Notes: generated from the sequence alone by a model not told the origin. A DNA stretch of 64,000 nt from Pseudovibrio exalbescens DSM 16456 (GCF_000422785.1 NZ_AUGS01000014.1:1-64000); one strand, 5' to 3'. Positions 1 to 9,760 are shown, numbered from the stretch's first letter. Translations and numbers: made by a program.

Positions 1-249
1 CACCAGCGTTTCCAGCAGACCATCCCAGACGCCTTGCTCTGCCCACCGGCGAAAGCGCACATAGACCGAATTCCATTTCCCGTAGCGCTCGTGCATGTCG
101 CGCCAGGGGCAGCCAACGCGCAGCACATGTAGCATACCATTCAGATAACGGCGGTTATCCTGAGCTGGACGGGACTTTCGGCCCCGCTCTGACGGAAGCA
201 ACGCTTCGATCAATTCCCATTCCGCGTCTGTCAAATCGCCACGTGCCAA
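1..249 (-). CDS. IS5-family transposase, N-terminal part (truncated by window edge)
   Basis: The reverse strand from 249 down to the edge encodes about 83 residues of a DUF4096-type transposase N-terminus. It begins MARGDLTDAEWELIEALLP and contains a stretch reading RYLNGMLHVLRVGCPWRDMHE. Proteins of this kind are the N-terminal half of two-frame IS5/IS1031 transposases, with the DDE catalytic part encoded further on. No ATG is available, so the start is taken as TTG at 249, with GGAGG directly upstream. The rest lies beyond position 1, so the catalytic residues cannot be checked. Confidence 0.8.
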   Translation of the reverse strand, partial: MARGDLTDAEWELIEALLPSERGRKSRPAQDNRRYLNGMLHVLRVGCPWRDMHERYGKWNSVYVRFRRWAEQGVWDGLLETLV

Positions 250-319
250 GGCTGCCTCCTAAAAGACAGTCTTGAATCACAGTTCAGCTGATTTGGGAAC
301 CCACTTTGTCAACAGGCCC
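1..319 (-). mobile_element. IS5-family insertion sequence, right portion only
   Basis: The left edge of the window cuts an insertion sequence. One terminus is visible: the outermost bases at 311-319 read GGGCCTGTT on the minus strand, immediately outside the transposase start. TAA at 320-322 could be one copy of the 3-bp (TNA) target duplication known for the IS1031/IS5 branch. The other end lies outside the window, so the element's length and intactness cannot be judged. Calling the boundary at 319 is inference from the match to family-style termini. Confidence 0.7.
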
Positions 320-326
320 TAATCTG

Positions 327-821
327 TCAGGGAAGAGGCTCTTCAAAAATCTTTTTAACTTCAGGCATTTTAGAGACGATGTAGAGAATAAGATTTTTAG
401 CCTCAGTCACAAGAGTTTTTTGTCGTTCCCATTCGTCATGATTAGAGTATGTCGTCTTTCCTCCATGAAAAAGGTTGTTTCTTACAGCTTTTGCTGCTTT
501 AAAAATGTCTTTTTGGCTAGATATTTCCTCAAACTTCATCTTCCACACAAGTTTGTCTTCTTCTTTTTGAAGCACCTTGGGCGGGTATTCAACAATTGTA
601 GGGCATTTTTCGCGCATTTCCACTAAGTCCAATTGGTCAATATGTCGATAAAATGCGTCCCAGTTTACTTCGGCACCTCTACGTGTTTGGTGGACGTAAT
701 CCGCAAAAATAAGGGCATGTTCGAATCTTGAGAAAACAACAAACAAATCAACAAACACCGGATCAATGTTTGATAGATGCTCCGTATTTACGTCTTGCCG
801 ATTATTCATTTCTCTTAACAT
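327..821 (-). CDS. HEPN-like hypothetical protein
   Basis: A 164-residue protein of unknown role that is clearly more AT-rich than the genes to its right. Its C-terminal half carries R114-NNLF-H119, an R-x4-H motif of the kind found in HEPN/Apea-type domains. Those are helical domains common in RNA-cleaving toxins and defence proteins. The rest is mostly charged helix with no signal peptide or membrane segment. I chose the ATG at 821 because GAGG lies 4 bases upstream; an upstream ATG at 881 and a downstream one at 809 are also in frame. It sits 5 bp from an insertion sequence end, with no partner gene such as a nucleotidyltransferase antitoxin in view. The HEPN assignment rests on one short motif and helical character, so function is uncertain. 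Confidence 0.6.
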   Translation of the reverse strand: MLREMNNRQDVNTEHLSNIDPVFVDLFVVFSRFEHALIFADYVHQTRRGAEVNWDAFYRHIDQLDLVEMREKCPTIVEYPPKVLQKEEDKLVWKMKFEEISSQKDIFKAAKAVRNNLFHGGKTTYSNHDEWERQKTLVTEAKNLILYIVSKMPEVKKIFEEPLP

Positions 822-950
822 AATACCTCTACGATGCGGTTCAGGAACTGTGAAGTAATCCGTACAATAATAACAGACCAAAATTCAAAAGTGTTTTGTT
901 GCTTGAGCTTCCAAGTCAACCTTATTTCCAAACACTTAAACTAACATGCA

Positions 951-1790
951 TTACTTGTTAAGATGCGCGGCGTGGAAGCGCAGGTGATCCTCAATGAACG
1001 AGGCGATGAAGTAGTAACTGTGGTCGTAGCCTTCACGCATGTTGAGTGTGAGCGGGTAGTTCTTCTCCCGCGCAGCAGCGAGGAGTGCTTCCGGCATGAG
1101 CTGCTCTGCGAGGAACTGGTCGGCATCCCCCTGATCCACCAGCGCTGGGATCTGAACATCTGCATTGCGCATCAATCTGCTGGCGTCATACTGTTCCCAA
1201 GTGGCGCGATCGGGTCCCAGATAGGTCTCCAGCGCCTTAGCGCCCCAAGGGCAATTCATGGGGTTGCTGATTGGCGCAAAGGCGGAAATGGAGGTGTAAA
1301 CCTCCGGGTTTCGCAAGCCCAGAACGAGCGCGCCATGACCGCCCATGGAGTGCCCGGAAATGGCGCGTTTGCGGGAAACGGGGAACATCTCCTCGATCAG
1401 CTTTGGCAGTTCCAGACACACATAGTCGTACATCTGGTAGTGGCGGTTCCACGGTGCTTGGGTGGCATTCACATAAAACCCGGCACCGGTGCCGAGGTCA
1501 TACCCCGGATCGTCGGCAACTGCTTCGCCTCGCGGGCTGGTGTCTGGTGCCACAATGGCAATGCCAAGCTCCGCAGCTGCGCGGTGTGCACCCGCCTTTT
1601 GCATGAAGTTTTCATCGGTACACGTGAGGCCGGACAGCCAGTAGAGCACAGGCACCTTTTCGCCAGCAAAGGCTTGTGGGGGCAGATAGATTGCAAACCG
1701 CATTTCACAGTTGAGCGCACCGGACTGGTGCGTAAACTGCTTGTGCCAGCCGCCAAAAGATTTAGAGCTGGAGATGTTTTCGAACGACAT
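951..1790 (-). CDS. fghA: S-formylglutathione hydrolase
   Basis: This 279-residue serine hydrolase splits S-formylglutathione into formate and glutathione, the second step of glutathione-dependent formaldehyde removal in the cytoplasm. It is esterase-D-like over its full length. Visible features are the nucleophile S148 in GHSMGG, the acid near D224 (DQGDADQF), H257 in GYDHSYY, and the early family signature [12 protein letters not shown]. The length is normal for the family. It lies just downstream of the class III alcohol dehydrogenase on the same strand, so the two consecutive enzymes of the pathway are probably cotranscribed. A strong hairpin between them may tune their relative expression. 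Confidence 0.95.
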   Translation of the reverse strand: MSFENISSSKSFGGWHKQFTHQSGALNCEMRFAIYLPPQAFAGEKVPVLYWLSGLTCTDENFMQKAGAHRAAAELGIAIVAPDTSPRGEAVADDPGYDLGTGAGFYVNATQAPWNRHYQMYDYVCLELPKLIEEMFPVSRKRAISGHSMGGHGALVLGLRNPEVYTSISAFAPISNPMNCPWGAKALETYLGPDRATWEQYDASRLMRNADVQIPALVDQGDADQFLAEQLMPEALLAAAREKNYPLTLNMREGYDHSYYFIASFIEDHLRFHAAHLNK

Positions 1791-1825
1791 GGAGCACCTG
1801 AAAATTGGGTGTGGGACTGAGAATG

Positions 1826-1862
1826 GCGGGCACTGTATCGGAGGTTCCCCGTCAGTGCCCGC
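1826..1862 (-). promoter_or_regulatory. Intercistronic hairpin between adhC and fghA
   Basis: Perfect 10-bp arms GCGGGCACTG (1826-1835) and CAGTGCCCGC (1853-1862) enclose a 17-base loop. No T-run follows on the minus strand, so it looks more like an mRNA stabiliser or partial terminator than a classical Rho-independent terminator. It lies in the 82-bp gap between two genes expected to be cotranscribed. Confidence 0.6.
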
Positions 1863-1872
1863 TGTTGCGTGA

Positions 1873-3069
<1,197 letters not shown>

Positions 3070-3183
3070 TTACGTGAGGTGCAGTATAACTGATGCTCGT
3101 CTTGTGATAATCGGCCTGGTATGCAAATTACTTTTACAACACGGTAATAATAGGTTGCCTTTGGCGCAGAGCAGGGATGGAGC

Positions 3184-4056
3184 ATGCAGGTTTTGGAAGG
3201 GGTGAGTGAGTTTGCTGCAGTTGCGGAAACAAGCAGCTTTACCGTGGCGGGAAAACGGCTGGGCATTTCCACAGCGCAAGTGAGCCGACAGGTGAGCGCA
3301 CTTGAACATCGCTTGGGTACCAAACTGTTTTACCGGACGACGCGCAAGGTCTCGATGACCGAGGCCGGTCAGCTTTATTATCAGCAATGCCGTCGCGCGC
3401 TGGATGAGTTGGAAGAGGCAGAGCGGGCAGTCACCAACCTGCAACTCACGCCGCGTGGATTGCTGCGGCTGACCGCCCCGGTCACTTATGGCGAGGGTAC
3501 CATCGCGCCGATCCTGAATGACTATCTGAGCCGCTATCCGGATGTTGAGGCCCAGTTGCACCTGACCAACCAGATGGTTGATCTTGTGGCGGATGGCTAT
3601 GACCTTGCCATTCGGCTGGGCAAGCTTGAGGATTCAACGCTGATGGCGCGGCGTTTGACCTCACGCACGTTCTATGTGTGCGCCTCCCCGGACTATCTGG
3701 CCCGACACGGCGAGCCTCATGCGCTTTCCGAGTTGGATCAGCATCGCTGCCTGCTGGGCACACAGGACACGTGGCGGTTTCAAGAGCAAGGTCGCGCCCG
3801 GTCTGTACGGGTGAAGGGCAGGTTGCGCTGCAACAGCGGGTGGGCTCTGGTGGACGCCGCGCTGAAGGGCATGGGGCTGATCCAACTGCCAGACTATTAC
3901 GTGAAGGACTACATCGAGGCAGGGGAGCTGGTCTCCCTGTTGGAACCCTATCAGGAGCGGGAGGATGGCATTTGGGGTGTCTACCCCCACAACCGGCACT
4001 TGTCGCCGAAGGTGAGTTTCTTTCTGGACCACCTGACAGCCGCGCTCAAAGGCTGA
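3184..4056 (+). CDS. LysR-family transcriptional regulator
   Basis: A 290-residue LysR-type regulator. The N-terminal winged helix-turn-helix covers roughly residues 5-63 (SFTVAGKRLGIS, QVSRQVSALEHRLG, LFYRTTRKV). The C-terminal inducer-binding domain is of the form found in the large LysR group with DLAIRLGKL. The ATG at 3184 is preceded by GGATGGAGC. It is divergent from adhC-fghA across a 183-bp gap, the usual arrangement for a LysR gene controlling its neighbour, so a role in formaldehyde response is plausible but inferred. The effector is unknown. Confidence 0.85.
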   Translation: MQVLEGVSEFAAVAETSSFTVAGKRLGISTAQVSRQVSALEHRLGTKLFYRTTRKVSMTEAGQLYYQQCRRALDELEEAERAVTNLQLTPRGLLRLTAPVTYGEGTIAPILNDYLSRYPDVEAQLHLTNQMVDLVADGYDLAIRLGKLEDSTLMARRLTSRTFYVCASPDYLARHGEPHALSELDQHRCLLGTQDTWRFQEQGRARSVRVKGRLRCNSGWALVDAALKGMGLIQLPDYYVKDYIEAGELVSLLEPYQEREDGIWGVYPHNRHLSPKVSFFLDHLTAALKG

Positions 4057-4068
4057 AGTGGCTTCCAA

Positions 4069-4097
4069 CTGGATCCCGGCTCGGAGGCCGGGATGAC
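4069..4097 (+). repeat. Palindromic repeat unit, copy 1
   Basis: The unit runs CTGGATCCCGG - short loop - CCGGGATGAC, with CCCGG/CCGGG as stem. It lies 12 bases after the LysR stop codon. Copy 3 (4308-4336) differs from it only in the loop region. Confidence 0.8.
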
Positions 4098-4225
4098 GGT
4101 GGAGGGGAGGCGAGCGTGCAGGATGACGGCGGAGAGCCAAGTCTTTACAGGAGCGGCAGCTTCGCTCTGCGATCTGTGACCACCCCTGCACTCGTGGGCC
4201 GACAGCACCACCACACACGACCACT

Positions 4226-4273
4226 GTCATGCCGGACAAGACGAGCAACGCGAGGCGCACATCCGGTATCCAG
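4226..4273 (-). repeat. Palindromic repeat unit, copy 2, inverted with a longer loop
   Basis: On the minus strand this unit begins CTGGATACCGG and ends CCGGCATGAC, the same outer boxes as copies 1 and 3. A loop of about 27 bases replaces the short one. In plus orientation (GTCATGCCGGACAAG...) it resembles the interspersed palindromes I recall from Rhizobiales genomes. Confidence 0.75.
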
Positions 4274-4307
4274 AGCCGCTTGCACTAGCGTGTGGGGAAA
4301 GGCCGGG

Positions 4308-4336
4308 CTGGATCCCGGCTCGAGGGCCGGGATGAC
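4308..4336 (+). repeat. Palindromic repeat unit, copy 3
   Basis: CTGGATCCCGG and CCGGGATGAC boxes in the same orientation as copy 1, with the loop and inner stem bases slightly changed. The stretch 4057-4485 holds no gene; these three units are its main recognisable content. Confidence 0.8.
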
Positions 4337-4485
4337 CAAGGAGTGGTGGAGAAGCAAAGTGGCCTCGCAAGCTCTTACCGCCGAAGCGCTTGTGAGATCT
4401 CCGGCACTCAACCCAGACCATTCCCTTTTTCCAGGTGAACCGCAGTGCCGCTTTGCCTCTATAACTTCACGAAAGGCAAAGGATT

Positions 4486-4869
4486 ATGATCACGGTTTTT
4501 TACGATGGCAAATGCGGTCTGTGTGCCCGCGAAATCAATCACTATCGAAAGATTGCGCAACCAGACCGTTTCAACTGGGCGGATGTGGCGAGCCACCCTC
4601 AGATGCTTGAGGGGTATGCCGTGTCGCAGGCCGATGCGCTGCGCTACCTGCACGCAGTCGACGCTGATGGTCGCGTTCATAAAGGTGTGGCCGCGTTTGC
4701 CTTGATTTGGAATGAGATCGATGGCTGGCGCCGTTTTGCGCCGATGCTGGCCTGGCCCGGCGTGCGCCACGTTGCAGAGGCGATCTACGCCCTGTTTGCC
4801 CATGTCCGTTTCCGGTCCTACCGCCATTGCAGATTGGCGGGAACTGCTCCCAAAATGCGTGAAGACTAG
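4486..4869 (+). CDS. DCC-family thiol-disulfide oxidoreductase (DUF393)
   Basis: A 127-residue protein of the DUF393/DCC family. The N-terminal motif FYDGKCGLC puts a thioredoxin-like CxxC at C10 and C13, followed by the family's conserved helix and an RYLHAVDADG segment. The C-terminus holds the YxLFAHVRF-like region. The family is predicted to act on thiols or disulfides in the cytoplasm, but its substrate is not established. It stands alone, convergent with the chitobiase gene, and a shared hairpin separates them. Confidence 0.85.
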   Translation: MITVFYDGKCGLCAREINHYRKIAQPDRFNWADVASHPQMLEGYAVSQADALRYLHAVDADGRVHKGVAAFALIWNEIDGWRRFAPMLAWPGVRHVAEAIYALFAHVRFRSYRHCRLAGTAPKMRED

Positions 4870-4888
4870 TAGCCTCATTTAGAGAGAC

Positions 4889-4917
4889 AGGCCGCTGAGA
4901 AAACCCAGCGGCCTTTG
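4889..4917. terminator. Hairpin terminator between convergent genes
   Basis: Arms AGGCCGCTG (4889-4897) and CAGCGGCCT (4906-4914) surround an 8-base loop and are followed by TTT on the plus strand. It sits between the DCC gene end and the chitobiase end and could serve both directions, chiefly the plus strand. Confidence 0.65.
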
Positions 4918-4921
4918 GGTG

Positions 4922-7591
4922 TTATTGGAGGATCTCAACCCGGCTGGTGCGCGTGCCATCTGGAGACTTGGTGCGCAGGTGTACGGGTGTTGCCACTGCA
5001 GGCGGGGTGGCCGCATCATAGGTCTGCCATGAGCTGCCACCATCAGTGGAATACTCGATCGCTAGGCCCGGAAGCGCTGTATTGGCCTTCAGTTTGCCAT
5101 CGGCCAGTGTTGCTCCCGGTACAGGCAGGCGATAGGAAACGCCGCCTCGGTCAAGGCGCGCCAGCTCGCGCTTGCCTACCAGGTTGGCGAAATGGTTCCA
5201 GTCTGCCCTGAGGGCATCGTGATCCACATGGGTGGTTTCCCCGCCAATATATTCGCGGCCCGGTTCATAGTCTTGCTCCCAGGCGGCGCGGTGCCAAGCC
5301 CGTTCGGCAACCGACAGAAGGCGCGGGAAAATCATGGCGTCCATCTGCGCGTCGGTACGCACTGTTTCGCTCCAAAGCTGAGCGGAAATGCCGGTTGCGC
5401 CCGGCCACGGCTTGTCACTCTTTGCCGTGAAGAAATTGCCATCCCGGTCCACAGAGGTTTCCGCGTTTTGCGGCAGGTTATTGGGTGCAAAGCTGAAGAC
5501 CTTGGCTTCATCACTGTAACGAGTGGCCCAGTAGTAGCCGCGTTCTGCCGGGTTCACCTCATACGGCATATCCAGATACAGGTAGTCTGGATTGGAGAGA
5601 ATGACCTCAAAACCCTTCGCCGCCCAGTCTTGGGCGCTGTCAAAGCCACCCCAGTACTGAGTATCCCAGAAGTTGACCCGCACGGTGTCTGTGGCAAAGT
5701 CAGCGGCAGAGGCGGCGTGTTTCAGGCCGTCCTGCCACGCTTGCATGATGGGAATACCCTTGTCCTTCAAGATCTTGCTGACCTCAGTGGCGAAGTAGCT
5801 TGATAGCTCGTCCACATCCCCAACTGTGCCCGCATCCACCATGGCCTGACAGGCCTGCGACTTTTCCCAGGGCTTGTCCTGAACACTCTTGTCGACGGTA
5901 CCTTTCCACGGCACCAAATCGTCGTTGAGGTCTTGATAGCCTCCACCGAGATAAATGTTCTTGGCCTCATCGCCGCCAAAATGCCACGTTGTAAGCGGCG
6001 TGCCAGCTTCCGCATGCATGGCGGCGATTTCGCCGACAACCTTGGTGACGAACCGCTTGGAGGAATCCAGACAAGGGTTCAGATAACTGCGGGGACCGTA
6101 AAACTGCACTGAGGTGGTGTTGGAGGTATCCGTCGGGTCGAGCAGACGGAACTCGTTGGCCGCTTCCTCATTGCCTTCCGACATGAAACGTTGATAACGC
6201 GCTTCCATGGAGACGACCGCCGCACGCGCGTGGGCTGGCATATCGATTTCCGGGATGACTTCAATGTGTCGCGCCTTGGCGTATTTCAGGATCTCGATGT
6301 AGTCCGGGCGGGCGAAGTGGCCTGAACCAAAGTTGTCGCTAAACGGGCCAGAGCCGAGCTGTGGCAACAGACACGTGGTCTCTGAAAGATCGTGACAGCG
6401 CTTGCTGCCCACTTCGGTTAGTTCAGGAAGCCCCGGAACCTCAATGCGCCAACCTTCATCATCGCTGAGGTGAAAGTGGAACTTGTTGAGCTTGTAGGCG
6501 GCCATCTGATCAAGGAGGCGCAGCACAGCCTGCTTGGAGTGGAAGTTGCGAGCCACGTCAAGAAACGCGCCGCGATAGGCGAGGCGCGGGGCATCTTCCA
6601 CACTGAGGTGTGGCAGGGTCAGGCTACCGTCAGCTGGCAGCACGGAGAGCATGGATTGAAGGCCGTAGAACAGGCCGGCTTCGTCATAGCCGACCACATC
6701 AACCCCTTCGGATGTGATGTTGAGGTGGTAGGCGCCGCTTTTAGCAAGGTCGCCTTCAAAACCATCAACGTCAACACGGCCCATGATCGGGGCCCCTTCG
6801 CCGCTGAAATTCAGCCCTGCCGCGGCCATTTGCTCGCGTACAACGGAACGTGTCGCGTCGGAAAGATCGGAAATGGACAATGCCAAACCATTGGAGATGT
6901 CCAGATCTTCCGCACTCACATCCAGTTTCAAAGGACTTGGAATGATCTGGCCACGCAAGGTGGAGGCATCAAGGGCTGAAACGCGCTTGTTCTTTTCAAA
7001 GCGGGTTTCTGCTTTCATCAAGGCATTGTTGTCGTTGTTGTTGCGCTTCCAGTTGTCACCGTCGATTGGCGCCAGAAATGCGCTTAAATCTTCGGTGTCC
7101 GTGGCCGCCAGCACCTTGGGCTCTGCGCCCTCAGCCACAGCGTACCAGCGGGGCATGAAGTCTGTGTCAAACAACTGCCAGTATTCGCCTGTGTAGGGCA
7201 GGGAGATGGAGGCCCCGGCGGGGAGACCGCCAAACTTTTCAGTGGGTTCCAGCCTATGCAGATCTCCCGTGAGATGGGTGATCTTGAACTGGTCGCTGTC
7301 CAGCTTCAGGATCTGCCGAATGCTGTGAAAATACAGTGCCCAACCACCACTGGAAATCTCTGTGTCGCCATTGGTCAGCGTCAGGTTGACCGTGTTGCAC
7401 GCCCCCCAATCGGCGCCGAGCGATGAGCAGTCAACGCCGCCCTCTGCCGCCTGATTATCAAGCACTTGGAACTTGACGGATATCGCGCTGAGCGCGTCCA
7501 CCAATTGCTGCGGTGTCTGTTCTGCGTGCGCAGAAGACAAGCCCAGCAGCAAGGGCACTACAGAGGCTATAGATCCTGAGAGAATTCGCAT
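4922..7591 (-). CDS. Secreted beta-N-acetylhexosaminidase (chitobiase, GH20)
   Basis: An 889-residue exported glycoside hydrolase that releases N-acetylglucosamine from chitobiose and chito-oligosaccharides, probably in the periplasm or outside the cell. Order: signal peptide (about residues 1-24, ending SSAHA), N-terminal carbohydrate-binding-like domain, GH20b domain, catalytic barrel, and a C-terminal Ig-like domain ending in a CHB_HEX_C-type region. The catalytic pair D541-E542 lies in WHFGGDEAKN; the motif FHLSDDEGWR is also present. Size and plan match Serratia-type chitobiase. The ATG at 7591 was chosen over one 32 codons upstream because it begins the signal peptide and follows GGGGTGG. 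No chitinase or GlcNAc uptake gene lies beside it. Confidence 0.93.
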   Translation of the reverse strand: MRILSGSIASVVPLLLGLSSAHAEQTPQQLVDALSAISVKFQVLDNQAAEGGVDCSSLGADWGACNTVNLTLTNGDTEISSGGWALYFHSIRQILKLDSDQFKITHLTGDLHRLEPTEKFGGLPAGASISLPYTGEYWQLFDTDFMPRWYAVAEGAEPKVLAATDTEDLSAFLAPIDGDNWKRNNNDNNALMKAETRFEKNKRVSALDASTLRGQIIPSPLKLDVSAEDLDISNGLALSISDLSDATRSVVREQMAAAGLNFSGEGAPIMGRVDVDGFEGDLAKSGAYHLNITSEGVDVVGYDEAGLFYGLQSMLSVLPADGSLTLPHLSVEDAPRLAYRGAFLDVARNFHSKQAVLRLLDQMAAYKLNKFHFHLSDDEGWRIEVPGLPELTEVGSKRCHDLSETTCLLPQLGSGPFSDNFGSGHFARPDYIEILKYAKARHIEVIPEIDMPAHARAAVVSMEARYQRFMSEGNEEAANEFRLLDPTDTSNTTSVQFYGPRSYLNPCLDSSKRFVTKVVGEIAAMHAEAGTPLTTWHFGGDEAKNIYLGGGYQDLNDDLVPWKGTVDKSVQDKPWEKSQACQAMVDAGTVGDVDELSSYFATEVSKILKDKGIPIMQAWQDGLKHAASAADFATDTVRVNFWDTQYWGGFDSAQDWAAKGFEVILSNPDYLYLDMPYEVNPAERGYYWATRYSDEAKVFSFAPNNLPQNAETSVDRDGNFFTAKSDKPWPGATGISAQLWSETVRTDAQMDAMIFPRLLSVAERAWHRAAWEQDYEPGREYIGGETTHVDHDALRADWNHFANLVGKRELARLDRGGVSYRLPVPGATLADGKLKANTALPGLAIEYSTDGGSSWQTYDAATPPAVATPVHLRTKSPDGTRTSRVEILQ

Positions 7592-8011
7592 TCGCCACCC
7601 CACGAGTTGCAGTGAGCCCTGCCGATACCGTTCACCCGAAAGGGTTTCGGCGGAAGGTTCACCAAAGCATTCAGTTCTAAGGAACACCGCAGATTGGGTT
7701 GACGACGCATCCTCCCGTTTAGGCGTTGCCGTCTCCTCCCTTATGTGCGGATGTCAGGAATCTAGCATATCTATTTGAAATATATCGCTGTTTCTGGTGG
7801 GTGCGTGGTGGTCTGTGGATGGCTCAGCCAGTTGGTTCCCCTAGGTTATTAGGGAGGTGGCTCGTTTATGCTTGCTGGGTCAGTCTGTTAGACCCATCCT
7901 GAACAACCGTGGGTTTACGGGTTACCCATCAGACGGGTTTATCAAAACGGGCGGCCAGGGGAGGCGTGTACTCAAAAATTCGCCAATCATATTTAACGGG
8001 CGGGCGTGATC
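7592..8011. other. Non-coding stretch upstream of chitobiase and hydrolase genes
   Basis: A divergent intergenic region of about 420 bp. It contains two small inverted repeats, CCCTA/TAGGG (7839-7843 and 7850-7854) and TGGGTC/GACCCA (7876-7881 and 7891-7896). No gene is convincing. It should hold the promoters for both neighbours, but I cannot place them with confidence. Confidence 0.4.
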
Positions 8012-8866
8012 ATGGATAGGTTGGTTGTCTCGCATGGTGGTGGATGCCATCTGCGTTTGCTTGCCGGCAATGCAGACGGCCTGCGGAATGTGCTGGTGGT
8101 TGGCCGAAGCAATCGATCTTTTCGGTCCATTCAAATCGACCGGCTGGCCGCGCAGATGCGGGATTGGGGCTTTGCGGTTTGGCGACTGGAGCCGCAACCA
8201 ACGCCGCCCAAAGAGGGCGCTGCTATACCTCCCGGTTCTCATGGAAGTGCCTGCAGCTCGATGATGACGGCCATGTCGAGCGCGGTGAGCCGCTGTATAC
8301 CCAAGGTTTTTGGCTATTATCCGAGTTGGGCGGACTATCTGTCACCCAGCTATGCACAGGTGATCGAGAGAAGGGATGAGGTGCAGTCCATGCTGGATCA
8401 ATTCCCGGTCTCGGCGCGGTTTTTGTTATTGGGGCATTCTATGGGCGCGCGGGTTGGTACCTATCTGGATCGACAGTCCCGGGTGTCGGGCCATGTGGGG
8501 TTCGGCTACCCCTTCCAGCATCCGGAGGAAGGTCCAGCCCTGTCACGGGTTTATCATCTGCGCAAGCTGAAGGTGCCAACCTTGATCATTCAAGGGCGCA
8601 ACGATGCCTACGGCGGTGAAGAGGTCGCCAGGACGTACCGTTTCAACCCGTCGATCTCGTTTCTGTTTGTCGAGGACGACCATAGTTACAATTCAGCGTG
8701 TTCGAACCTGACATGGCAAATTACGACCCGTGTCGGGGCCTTCATTGCCGAAACGCAAGGCGGCCTGCCATGCGAACATTCATGCGGCCGCCCGGATGAT
8801 CAACCGGATCAACTGGTTGGAAAGGAGGGAAAGTCGAAATCCTGCCGCACCTTGGCTGTGTCATAG
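8012..8866 (+). CDS. Alpha/beta hydrolase of the KANL3/TEX30 type
   Basis: A 284-residue alpha/beta hydrolase. The nucleophile elbow is GHSMGARVG (serine near residue 143), followed by GFGYPFQHP. Next come an acid-site segment LIIQGRNDAYGG and a histidine in EDDHSYN. The GYPF and RNDxYG elements are what I associate with the KANL3/TEX30-like hydrolase family; its substrate is unknown. GTG at 8006 is an alternative start, but ATG at 8012 is preferred. The C-terminal 58 bp overlaps the 3' end of the convergent NTF2-like gene. The tail after residue 250 (polar, Cys- and Gly-rich) is unusual and may be unstructured. Confidence 0.7.
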   Translation: MDRLVVSHGGGCHLRLLAGNADGLRNVLVVGRSNRSFRSIQIDRLAAQMRDWGFAVWRLEPQPTPPKEGAAIPPGSHGSACSSMMTAMSSAVSRCIPKVFGYYPSWADYLSPSYAQVIERRDEVQSMLDQFPVSARFLLLGHSMGARVGTYLDRQSRVSGHVGFGYPFQHPEEGPALSRVYHLRKLKVPTLIIQGRNDAYGGEEVARTYRFNPSISFLFVEDDHSYNSACSNLTWQITTRVGAFIAETQGGLPCEHSCGRPDDQPDQLVGKEGKSKSCRTLAVS

Positions 8867-9234
8867 ATGATGGTGACTTCTTCGATCCTGTCGAGCGTGG
8901 GGTTGAGCCGGAAAACATTTACCAGATCGATGGTTTGCGGCAAGGACCCGGTGACCTGACGGTTATAGCGGGCATGGATTGAGGCGCGGGTTGGATTCGA
9001 CGGGCTTACCATGATGCTTTTGATGCGAATGGAGCGGCCGGTGATCTGCGTCAGGACGTAGGTGTAGAAGTCCTTTGCACGCTGCTCGTCAAAGATGGGA
9101 GATTGGACGACCGCCTCTTTGGTAAACAATTCCATGAGCCGGTCCAGATCGTTCCGTTCCAAGCGGTGAGTGTACTCTTCGCACAAGGCTTGTGCTTTCA
9201 TCAGGTCTTCAAGCTGCTGATCCGAGGACGTCAT
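8809..9234 (-). CDS. NTF2-like / SnoaL-like protein
   Basis: A 141-residue protein with the compact cone-shaped NTF2/SnoaL pattern: an N-terminal helix pair (LMKAQALCEEYTHRLERNDL), then FTKEAVVQSP, then a curved sheet ending VTIIYDTAKVRQDF. Members range from isomerases to ligand carriers, and nothing in the sequence identifies the ligand. The start at 9234 is chosen because AAGGAGG lies 6 bases upstream; an in-frame ATG 10 codons earlier lacks such a site. It converges on and overlaps the hydrolase gene. Confidence 0.7.
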   Translation of the reverse strand: MTSSDQQLEDLMKAQALCEEYTHRLERNDLDRLMELFTKEAVVQSPIFDEQRAKDFYTYVLTQITGRSIRIKSIMVSPSNPTRASIHARYNRQVTGSLPQTIDLVNVFRLNPTLDRIEEVTIIYDTAKVRQDFDFPSFPTS

Positions 9235-9451
9235 CCATGGCCTCCTTTTGAGTGACGGGCGCACCGCGCGCCGGGATTGAGACTATAAAGCGAGCATTGA
9301 CACCTTGGAACAACCTATTTTCAGGTGAGAAGGGCAAACGGCCTATCCGCGCCGGTGTTAAGCGTCCCTCAACGCCTTGTGTGATAAGCCTCTTTGGGTT
9401 TTCAAAAGACCTCTTCATTTATAGCTTGCATCAGATTTGCCGAGACCTGCC

Positions 9452-9760
9452 ATGTTGCCCAAGCCGCGTTTAATCGAAATGGAAAACCGAAGTCATCCGC
9501 GCCGAGCATGCCGTTGGCCTGCCGTCTTGTTGGCGCAACCCTTTAACAGGGCTTGCATTGTCGAGGATGTTGGCAAAGGTGGATGCCGGATTTCCGTAAA
9601 CCCGCGTGGGCTGGAACAAGGAACCCACGTTGTGGTGAATGTGGCGTCGCGCGGCAAACGTTTCGAAGGCGTGATCCGCTGGCTGGGCGGGGATGAGGTC
9701 GGAATCGCCTTTGAAGGAGCAGGGGCCGGTCTGGCGTCTGCGCTGACACCCAGCGAATAG
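9452..9760 (+). CDS. PilZ-domain protein
   Basis: A 102-residue single-domain protein. It shows the c-di-GMP-binding PilZ signature: an arginine-rich box (HPRRACR, near residues 14-20) followed by a VEDVGKGGCRISV strand, the counterpart of D/N-x-S-x-x-G, although glycine replaces the usual serine. It ends IRWLGGDEVGIAFEGA, typical of the PilZ barrel. It probably reads out cyclic di-GMP in the cytoplasm. A second ATG at 9479 would still retain the domain. There is no partner cyclase or phosphodiesterase nearby. Confidence 0.8.
   Translation: MLPKPRLIEMENRSHPRRACRWPAVLLAQPFNRACIVEDVGKGGCRISVNPRGLEQGTHVVVNVASRGKRFEGVIRWLGGDEVGIAFEGAGAGLASALTPSE

Noticed and set aside
963-1820. Open frame of 285 codons on the plus strand, opposite fghA
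   Set aside because: Antisense shadow of a well-supported serine hydrolase gene.
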